DNA of 64,000 nt from positions 4,166,501 through 4,230,500 of the forward strand of contig NC_090981.1 of the NCBI RefSeq assembly GCF_040807025.1. Direction: 5' to 3'. A program made the translations under genes and the position numbers. Source of the DNA: Struthio camelus. Its lineage: Eukaryota > Chordata > Aves > Struthioniformes > Struthionidae. Every line of letters starts with the position of its first letter. The stretch's first letter is position 1. The notes under the pieces were generated by a model, which was given only the letters and a program-made list of their open reading frames with translations, was not told the origin of the DNA and did no database searches. Shown here piece by piece: positions 38,216-46,095 of the stretch.

Positions 38216-40064
38216 CCTGTGAAGAATTTTGTACAATCCACATCATACCTCAGGAGCCCCCACAGCACCCTCACAGTCAGTTCTCCACAGTCTTACAACA
38301 TATCTGGACAACTTTCCCGGTGAAACGTTATTCTTGAAGTGGGAATCAAATCTTATATGTTAAAATTCACCTTCTTTATGTAACACAAGTATAGTTGTAA
38401 TGACTGGGCTTGCCTTTTTCAAAGTTAACTCAAGTTCTGACTGACAGTGCAGAAGTTCAAATAGCTTAGATGAGATGCAGAGGTTGGCAACCTTTACACA
38501 GCACTTATTTTCCAAGCATGTTCATAGATCTAGTTTGAAGCAGTTGCTGTTAGTGAGACCAGGGGGCTATTCTGCCATACAAAGGGACTGTGCAGAGATC
38601 TCTCAGAACATTTAATAGTTCAATTTCCTTCATTAAAATGTGACCTGCTTTGTGCAATTTCTCTCATTAAAGTATATCCACTGTGACAAACATTATGGGT
38701 TTTTTATGTTTTTTTTTCCTTCAGGCTGCATATATGTGTATCTTAGGCATGTCTTTATACATACTAACATATTGCCTTTTGTATTTGTCCTGTTGCAATC
38801 TATGAAGTGCACTGATGAACTGAGATATGCAGGAGAAACATCTGTGAGGAAAAATGACAAAGCATCAGGAGTATTATTTAATGTCTGCTAGGTAGTGTTT
38901 CAGCAGTATTTGTCAGGAGTGCAATACAGGCCCGGTGCAATTCAGTTAGGTGCTCTTACACGGGTCTGTATCAAATATGTTTGTAGTGACTGAAGCATGG
39001 TGGTCCAAACTCTTCCAGAGTGGCAGTTTTCTTTGCCTCAGGAAATACTGGTGTTTGTTTCCACAAAAAGAGCATGAGGCTCTGTTAACTCTTGGGATAA
39101 GCTTCAGTTTTTGCCAGGACCATACAGCAACAGAACTAGCAAATGTTATCAGACAGAAGAATGCAAAATGTAGATAAAGATCTGAGAAAGATTTAATGCT
39201 AATCTTATCCAGCTTTCCTGATGCACTGGAATCCATGTTATTCAAAGAAATAGACACGGAGACAAGAACAGTGGGCAACAAATGTAAAAAGAAAGTCCAG
39301 AGTGATGGCTTTACCCACCAAAGTAACTAGTTCCTGCTTCTACTGTTGCATTTCTAGTAAGTATTAAAAAGAGAGTATCAGGATTGCAAGGTAAAGTAAT
39401 TCAATATTTACCCATGGAACTGCTTTTTTTCTCTGTTCATGTCAAATGGGTAATCTTGAACCAGGCTCGAATATTCCTAATTGTACCTCTTATGCCTGTC
39501 CTTCAGCAGCGGTGGCTAACACACACACTACCTATGCTGTGAACACAGGATTAAAAAGCAAATACGTATCATCATTATTTAATATTTAATCCCAACTTCT
39601 CATATAATTTAATAAGAGGAAATGCTAGGTAATGAGAGATCTTCAGTGCTTGGATCTCCCTTCATGGATGGATCATTCCATTACTCTCCTCCATATGATT
39701 TCCACAGAAAAGATAATTAGTAGGAGCTTCTTTATGTATAGTTAGGCAATGTGAAAAGTGGAAAGAACCCAATTAAAATAGACAAAGGGATACATACACA
39801 CATTTTAGGGATCAGTTTACTTTTTTTTTCTTTTTCTCCAACAAAACATGAGACTATCTCAAGATAATGCTGTTATATTCTACTCATTAAACTGTAGCTA
39901 CTGGGAGACCTTATTAGATTTATAACTCTCACTATAAAACCTCCATCTATGTAAGAAATGAGTGCCATGAAAAGAATTCCAGATGCCTTTCAAAACTGAG
40001 GCTACATCTAAATAGATGGCCCCAAAAAAAGGACTGCCAAGCTCCTGGACTGTGTGCCCTGATC
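38216..40064. other. AT-rich intergenic DNA, no gene seen
   Basis: Sequence between GC-rich LTR 2 and CR1 copy C. No coding ORF and no recognised repeat. Confidence 0.55.
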
Positions 40065-40985
40065 ATGATCAATGACCTGGATGAATGCACAGAGTGCACC
40101 CTCAGCAAGTTTGCTGATGATACTAAACTGGGGGGAGTGGCTGAGACACCAGAAGACTGTGCTGCCATTCAGAGGGACCTGGACAGGCTGGAGAGTTGGG
40201 CAGAGGGGAACCTCCTGAAGTTCAACCAAGGCAAGTGCAGGGTCCTGCACCTGGGGAGGAATAACCCCATGCCCCAGGACAGGCTGGGGGCTGACCTGCT
40301 GGAGAGCAGCTCTGCCGAGAAGGACCTGGGAGTGCTGGTGGACAACAAGTTGACCATGAGCCAGCAGTGTGCCCTTGGGGCCAAGAAGGCCAAGGGTATC
40401 CTGGGGTGCATGAGGCAGAGTGTTGCCAGCAGGTGGAGGGAGGTGATCCTGCCCCTCTACTCAGCCCTGGGGAGGCCCCACCTGGAGTCCTGTGTCCAGT
40501 GCTGGGCTCCCCAGTGCAAGAGAGACATGGAGCTCCTGGAGAGAGTCCAGCGGAGGGCTACAAAGATGATTAGGGGACTGGAGCATCTCTCCTATGAGGA
40601 AAGGCTGAGGGAGCTGGGCCTGTTCAGCCTGGAGAAGAGAAGACTGAGGGGGGATCTCATCAATGTGTACAAGTATCTGAAGGGAGGGTGTCAAGAGGAT
40701 GAGGCCAGACTCTTCTCCGTGGTGCCCAGGGACAGGACAAGAGGCAACAGGCACAAACTGAAACACAAGAAGGTCCATCTGAACATGAGGAGAAACTTCT
40801 TTCCTGTGAGGGTGACTGAGCCCTGGCACAGGTTGCCCAGAGAGGTAGTGGAGTCTCCTTCCCTGGAGATATTCAAAACCCATCTGGACATGATCCTGGG
40901 CAATGTGCTCTGGAGGACTCTGCTTGAGCAGGGGGTTGGAGTAGATGATCTCCAGAGGTCCCTTCCAACCTCAACCATTCTGTGA
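40065..40985 (+). pseudogene. CR1 ORF2 C-terminal fragment, normal stop lost
   Basis: Open through the FADD motif, the RT thumb and the C-terminal region ([25 protein letters not shown], shown here only by its first residues [10 protein letters not shown]). The family stop codon after ILGN(M/V)L is TAG in copies A, E and F but TGG here, so the reading continues about 20 codons into the 3' UTR to 40985. With its 5' part missing it cannot encode a functional polymerase. Confidence 0.88.
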
Positions 40986-41000
40986 TTCTGTGATTCTATG
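40065..41000 (+). mobile_element. CR1 LINE copy C, 5'-truncated, intact 3' end
   Basis: Starts just before the FADD codons of the RT and continues to the CR1 3' terminus, CCATTCTGTGATTCTGTGATT and a final octamer ending at 41000. A typical 5'-truncated insertion. Residues [18 protein letters not shown] and [10 protein letters not shown] place it with copies B and E. It overlaps the end of copy D by about 65 bp of homologous but non-identical sequence, so the two are not simply one element split by an insertion. Confidence 0.92.
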
Positions 41001-43170
41001 TCCTGGCTCCAAAGCAGGGCAACATCCCACATCTTGGTTTCAGAGGAAAGGAAAGGCACATGGGTTGGATAGGACCTATGGGGTGTGCCAGCAGGTCATA
41101 GATATAGACAACTGAGGCACCAAGTCTTCAGGATGTACTGCATCAGAAAGTCAGTTTATGTGCAGTTTGAGAGTTCAAGTAAAAGCTGTACAATTACATA
41201 AAAAGAGATTAGCATTTAACTTTTTGCACTTCACTAACTACTGAAATATTCCTGGTAACAGCAGAGAACTAAGTAATAACAAGGTCTCCTTGCATTGCTC
41301 CTCTTATTGAAAATTGTCAATTTCTTCATCTGTCCTAAAATTAATAATGATCTATAAACTCTTTCTGTGTTAACACAATTTACTCATGTTTGAAACAGTG
41401 TGTGGAGGAGTAAATTATTGTAAATGTAAATCTGAAGAGGAGCTTTTTATTCAAGAATTCAAGGAAAAACACAAGTAACATTATAAAACTTTATATATTC
41501 AGTCCTGCAACTGTTACAGCAAAGCCTGACTATCTTGAGGCGATTCTTCCCTGACATCTCAGTTATCGCATCTCGCAGCATGAATAGTTCTTCCATTATA
41601 TTTAATAACTTGTAGTTGCCAGTTTGCTATTATTCAGAGATTCAAAGTTCATTCTGCTTGTCTACTTCCCTTTAGAATATAAATGAGAATTAAGATAGAT
41701 TGTAAAATAAATATTTCATATCAGTGAAGAACTCACTAAAAGTTAACCACTTCAGCCTAGAAATGAGACAAAACACTGAGAGTCAGTTATGAATCTCGAT
41801 CTGGAAATAAACTCTTGAAATCTGAATAGATTGAGTCCATGTTTTCTTTAAAACAAACAGAAATAAATTCTAGTGCTTGCAATAGACCCTCTATGGGTCC
41901 CATTGCAGTGACATGTAAATTATTGTTTATATAAGGCTAAGACATTGTCATCTTTCTCCCAGGAATGGCAAAATCATAAGCCTGGTCTGCTTAGGACAAA
42001 ATTCCTACTTGGACACCCACTAGTGTGACTGAAAGAGCTTGATTTGCTTTTCACTAGTACAAAGGATACCGCAGATCATGCAAAATATCATGCACCTTCC
42101 TCTTTCCATAATGCACTAACCATGATTCAAACAGTATGTAACTTGCAGAACTGGGTAACAAGCAAAATAGGAGAAAAATGAAAAACTCTCAAAAAGATCA
42201 TGTAAGCTAGATTACTTAACAGTCATATTTTGTCTTGACATCTTTGTATGAATTTGTATAACTTACAAGCAAGTCCAGAAACTCTAGGAAAATGTGTAGG
42301 TAAGTCTAGATTTGTTGTGTATCTAAATTCACCCCACAAATTGTTATTATAAAATATGTGCTTGTTCAGACTTGCTCAGCAGGCAATTCTAGATATACCA
42401 AGTCATATAGCAAATATCAGTTGTAGCAGTGATTTGTTATTCTGATTCAACCAGATTTTGGTCACTTCTTCATTTGCACCAGGAGAGCAAATTTTGAAAT
42501 GAGACCTAACAAGATTAGACCCCGCACTCAAGCCTAATCCATATCCCATCCCGTCCCCATATCAATCCAGAACAAAATAAAAATTTATTCACTGGATAGC
42601 ATAAGGTAATTTTTAGAGAGATTGCCAATGCTGTATACTTTTCATACCAAAACAGTAGTGAAAAGTGGTGCTTGAAGACTTGTCAATCCATCAGCACAAT
42701 GCTAAACTTTATGATCCATTTTATTGTAAAATAATATTAAATGCTTATCAACTCTAGGAAATAGAGACTAAAAATACTGTTGTCTTAGAAATTCTTTATC
42801 ATTGTGGGTTATGTTACAGTTGTTCTTCTGTCATATCATATGCCACATACTCACCATTCACCCAAATAAAAATTAGAAAAAAGAGCAGTCTTCAGGAAAT
42901 GCCAGAGGATAAAACCTCAGTCCATGTTTAGAATAGTCCTTTATCAATGAATTTTGCAACCATGAGACATTATCTTCAATCACACACAATTTTTTAAAAT
43001 GAATAGTATCTTTCATAGCTGCAAGTAAGCTGTGAAAGTTAAAATAGTTCACATAAACACAAATCATGTGAAAGACCTCATTATCAAACAAGAGTTTATC
43101 ATATGATTCAGTGGCTTTTTTAACACCAAGCAACTTAAGACTACTACCTATGAAGTGTGTAGGAACAGCT
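41001..43170. other. AT-rich intergenic DNA upstream of the provirus
   Basis: No ORF with coding character and no recognised repeat. It ends in the retroviral target site. Confidence 0.55.
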
Positions 43171-43176
43171 ATGTTT
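43171..43176 (+). repeat. provirus target-site duplication, left copy
   Basis: ATGTTT directly before the TG of the 5' LTR, repeated at 50339-50344 directly after the 3' LTR. A 6-bp duplication is the size made by alpha- and betaretroviral integrases. Confidence 0.95.
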
Positions 43177-43531
43177 TGTGGAAGATATTATTGAATACTG
43201 GCTACGTGACAAGGGGCATGAGAACAAGTTCACAAGACCTGCTTAAGTGCAGCTGGACACGTAGGCAGGGCACGGTACCGTACAATCTAGGATAGAAAAA
43301 TGTGCAGCAGGAGATAGAAACAGGCTCTTGGCTTAGACACCAGAAAACAATATAGATAACAATGTCCTGGGAAAAGTGCACAGCCTTCTACTGTATCCAC
43401 CTATAAGGAGCTTGGCTTTTGCAATATGTATGAGCTAATTAACTCTGTTATATAAGTAATAAGATAATTCTGAATAAACTGAGACTTGTTGATCATCATC
43501 GGATGTGCTTGTCTCCCGTTGTTCTCCGACA
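43177..43531 (+). repeat. provirus 5' LTR
   Basis: 355 bp, TGTGG...CGACA. U3 has a TATA box (TATATAAG, 43449-43456) and, 16 bp after it, AATAAA at 43473-43478. A TATA box followed immediately by the poly(A) signal just ahead of a short R is the arrangement of avian leukosis/sarcoma LTRs. The first 70 bp duplicate the coding tail of env (see 49984-50053). Confidence 0.95.
43449..43478 (+). promoter_or_regulatory. provirus promoter TATA box and poly(A) signal
   Basis: TATATAAG at 43449 and AATAAA at 43473. Transcription would be expected to start near 43480, which puts the poly(A) signal at the U3/R border. The same pair in the 3' LTR is at 50256-50263 and 50280-50285, where it would end the transcript. 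Confidence 0.7.
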
Positions 43532-43533
43532 AA

Positions 43534-43551
43534 TGGTGACCCCGACGTGCC
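43534..43551 (+). other. primer-binding site, tRNA-Trp type
   Basis: TGGTGACCCCGACGTGCC lies two bases after the 5' LTR. It agrees with the tRNA-Trp primer site of avian leukosis/sarcoma viruses except at the last two positions. Mammalian betaretroviruses generally use tRNA-Lys, so this is an alpharetroviral trait. Confidence 0.9.
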
Positions 43552-43712
43552 ACGATGGAGCAACGAGTGGTCAGGTCCTTTGCAGCGAGGACGGCTAAAA
43601 CACAGCGAAGAAAACTGTGTCGAGCCCCGGGCGTTCGCATCGGCGTACCCGGCTGAAACGTGCTGCCGAGACCTTGGAGAGCCGCAACAGCGCGCGCTGA
43701 CGATATTCAGGT
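43552..43712 (+). other. provirus leader (putative packaging region and splice donor)
   Basis: 161-bp untranslated leader. CAG/GTATGC at 43710/43711, overlapping the gag start, is a possible splice donor for env mRNA; this is inferred from the consensus only. A TGA at 43698-43700 in the gag frame rules out a start further upstream. Confidence 0.45.
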
Positions 43713-45282
43713 ATGCAGAGGCAAGCAGCATATGATTTATTTACATGTCTCTTACAAAAGAGACAAATTAGGGAGATCGATTTACAAAAGGATCTTCCTG
43801 GGTTGTTAGCTTATGGGCACTCCCAGGGCTGTTTTCAGAACCCGCATACTGTTCACGAATTATCTGAGTGGCGTAAATTGGGTGATAGGTTATGGGAGGC
43901 TGCAATTGATGGGGATAAGTTAGCCAAGAAATTTGGAAAACCATGGAGGGCTGTACATAATGAGTTATTACGATATCAGGCAGAACAGAGGGCGGCTGAA
44001 CAGGCATCTGCTGCTCATGAAAATAAGACGTACGGGATTGACTGGCCGCGAGATGCCCCCTTACCCCCAAGTGTGTCTACCGTATACTTGCCTCCATCGC
44101 CTCCTCCTTTTACTGATGGATTTAAACCTCCTCCTTCTGTACCCTCAGCCCCCGAGAGCGAGTTTGCTCCCAAGGACACATCAAGCAGCCCTACTAATCC
44201 ATTTCTGTCGGAGCCAACTCCAGGGGCGGAAGTGAACCTGGCTGAGGCTATGGCAAAGGAATGTAGAGAAGCTTGGGCTGCGCTAGCTCGGGAAGGGCTG
44301 GAGTGGGGGGATGGAGAGGTATTGCAAGTGGCTGCACAGCTAGCCTGTCCTGTCACATTCCAGCAATTCCGGGAGGCGGTGTGCAAGCGACAATTTCAGC
44401 CTTGGATTGGAAATTATTGTCCCAATTGCGTGCCACGGTCAGTCAATTTGGAGTCCATAGCGAGCCAGCGAAACAAATGTTAGATTATATCTGGAGTACA
44501 CAAATTTTATTACCTGCTGACTGCCGAGGGATAATTTGATTGATATTTACCCAGCATCAGCAATTGTTGTTTAATGCTCATTGGCAGAGTTTAGTGCATG
44601 AATCAGTTGCAATTCAGAGACAGCCTGGGGATCCGTTGTATGGAGTGACCGTAGAGGAGCTTATGGGACTTGGACCGTTTTTACGCACTGAAGCACAAGC
44701 AATGATAGGTCCAGATAAGTTGAGAGAGGCAATGCAACTAGTAAGGAGAGCTATTGATCGAGTGAAAGAACCAGGGGGCGTTCCAGTTTATATGGGTATA
44801 AGACAAGGCAGGGACGAAACGTTTGGGGCATTCATAGACAAGGCTGCTGCAGCTATAGAGAGAGCTGGGGTTCCTGAATATATGCGAGGAGCCTTATTAA
44901 AACAGTGTGCCTTACAAAATTGTAATACTACTACTCGTAATATTTTGAGCACTCTTGGTGCCAATTGGACAATAGAGGAAGCATTAGAAAGAATGGCTCA
45001 GGTGCCCACTGGACCTCAAGCTTTAGTAGTAGAGGCTATAAAGCAGTTGGGGGTTGGGTTACAAGAACAAGCTAAGGCATCTCAGACTCAAGTGTTAGCA
45101 GCTCTTGCACCTCTCCAAGCGTCGGTCGTTACTCAACAGAAAACATCTCAAGGAACTGTTCGAGTAAAATGCTTTCGATGCGGAATTTTGGGTCACGTCC
45201 GAAAAGAGTGCACCGCTTCCGGAGTTTGGTGTGTAAGGTGCCGTTCGGACAATCATAACACTGGAGCCTGCCGCCGTCGTTC

Positions 45283-45289
45283 GGGAAAC
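45283..45289 (+). promoter_or_regulatory. gag-pro -1 ribosomal frameshift site GGGAAAC
   Basis: The heptamer is in the correct phase of the gag frame (G GGA AAC). It is the same slippery sequence used for gag-pro shifting in Mason-Pfizer monkey virus. Slipping here enters a frame that stays open to 46095. Confidence 0.85.
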
Positions 45290-46095
45290 TCCACTGGGAG
45301 CGCGAATCGGAGCAGCCGCGCGCAGACACAAGTAGCTGCTGTTCAACAAGTAGCATCTCTCGCCTCCGACCAGCAACAAGAGGGAGTCTCGGACTTGACC
45401 TGGCATCCACTGTAGACATTAGTCTCCTAAATACTCAGCCACATCGAATTCCCACTGGAGTGTATGGTCCTGTTGTGATTCAAAATAAGTCTGTGGGAGC
45501 ATTATTGCTCGGCAGGTCATCGGCATCAATGCTGGGGCTCTTTGTTTTACCTGGCGTTGTTGACGCTGATTACACCGGAGAAATAATGATAATGTTATAT
45601 ACCCCTTTTCCTCCCGTACGGATAACCAATGGACAACGCATCGCCCAAATGGTCCCATTGGAACAACTTACAAAGGGAATGCCGTCGTTAACTGACAAGG
45701 ATCGAGGTGAAGAAGGATTCGGCTCTTCAGGGGGACTGACTCTTTTAACCTTGACATTAAATGATCGACCTAGACACAAGGTTGAGATTGGTTATGACAA
45801 TCAAAAACTGATCCTTATGGCCCTTTTGGACACTGGGGCAGATTCTAGTATAATTACTCCATCACAGTGGCCCCAAGAATGGCCCCTGTTTCCACCAGGT
45901 ACTACGGTTACTGGAGTTGGGGGTATAACATTTGCTCAAAGAACGCCCACGTTAAAAGTAAAACTGGAGGGTCGTCAAGTTTCTGCTGTGTTTTCTGTGG
46001 TACAACTACCACCAACTGTGCAGTGTCTAATTGGAAGGGATATACTCTCACAGTTGGGGGTTGTACTTACGAATGAGCACCCTTTGGCCTATTAG
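45289..46095 (+). CDS. pro: dUTPase-protease (Pro), expressed by -1 frameshift from gag
   Basis: The frame is open from the slip site to TAG 46093-46095, 268 residues counted from 45289. The N-terminal domain is a trimeric-type dUTPase with all five motifs: GLDLAS (residues 35-40), GRSS (75-78), GVVDADYTGEI (89-99), RIAQ (117-120) and RGEEGFGSSG (139-148). It would hydrolyse dUTP to limit uracil in viral DNA. The C-terminal domain is a retropepsin with active site LLDTGAD (catalytic D at residue 181), a glycine-rich flap and a terminal LIGRDIL segment. The ORF ends soon after this, so the G-patch found in many betaretroviral proteases is absent. A dUTPase upstream of protease is a betaretrovirus arrangement; alpharetroviruses have none. 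Confidence 0.92.
   Translation, partial: LHWERESEQPRADTSSCCSTSSISRLRPATRGSLGLDLASTVDISLLNTQPHRIPTGVYGPVVIQNKSVGALLLGRSSASMLGLFVLPGVVDADYTGEIMIMLYTPFPPVRITNGQRIAQMVPLEQLTKGMPSLTDKDRGEEGFGSSGGLTLLTLTLNDRPRHKVEIGYDNQKLILMALLDTGADSSIITPSQWPQEWPLFPPGTTVTGVGGITFAQRTPTLKVKLEGRQVSAVFSVVQLPPTVQCLIGRDILSQLGVVLTNEHPLAY
45300..45340 (+). promoter_or_regulatory. predicted H-type pseudoknot downstream of the gag-pro slip site
   Basis: Stem 1: GCGCG 45300-45304 with CGCGC 45317-45321. Stem 2: AGCAGC in the loop (45311-45316) with GCTGCT at 45335-45340. The spacer from the heptamer is 10 nt, slightly long. The structure is by-eye pairing only. Confidence 0.55.
46080..46086 (+). promoter_or_regulatory. probable pro-pol -1 frameshift site CCCTTTG
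   Basis: The pol frame is blocked upstream by TGA at 46074-46076 and pro stops at 46093-46095, so the shift must occur within 46077-46095. The only XXXYYYZ heptamer there in pro phase is C CCT TTG. It is not one of the commonly used retroviral slip sequences. No strong downstream structure is obvious by eye. Confidence 0.65.

Larger units (their letters stand above)
43713..45415 (+). pseudogene. gag: Gag polyprotein, disrupted by one frame change and one stop
   Basis: Structural polyprotein of the virion. The first part (ATG 43713, open to 44483) holds a matrix-like region and a proline-rich segment with a PSAP late-budding motif at residues 144-147. There is no glycine at position 2, so no myristoylation signal. 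Near 44400 the homologous reading moves to the -1 frame, as a one-base loss would cause. In that frame the capsid continues, but a TGA at 44537-44539 interrupts it. From 44540 it is open again: capsid with a major-homology-like QGRDETFGAF segment, then nucleocapsid with two CCHC zinc knuckles (45170-45211 and 45230-45271), to TAG 45413-45415. The slippery site for pro lies at 45283. No full-length Gag can be made from this copy. Confidence 0.9.

Noticed and set aside
35087..40064. CR1 copies D and C as one element split by a 5-kb insertion
   Set aside because: They overlap by about 65 bp of homologous sequence with several differences, which is not a target duplication, so they are separate pieces or a rearrangement product.
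44380..44483. A third programmed -1 frameshift inside gag
   Set aside because: The shift is in the right direction, but no XXXYYYZ heptamer in phase exists where the homologous reading changes frame (about 44400), and a stop follows in the new frame. A simple indel explains it better.
44537..44539. Programmed stop-codon readthrough in gag
   Set aside because: The TGA lies in the middle of capsid, not between gag and pol, and has no readthrough-type context that I recognise.
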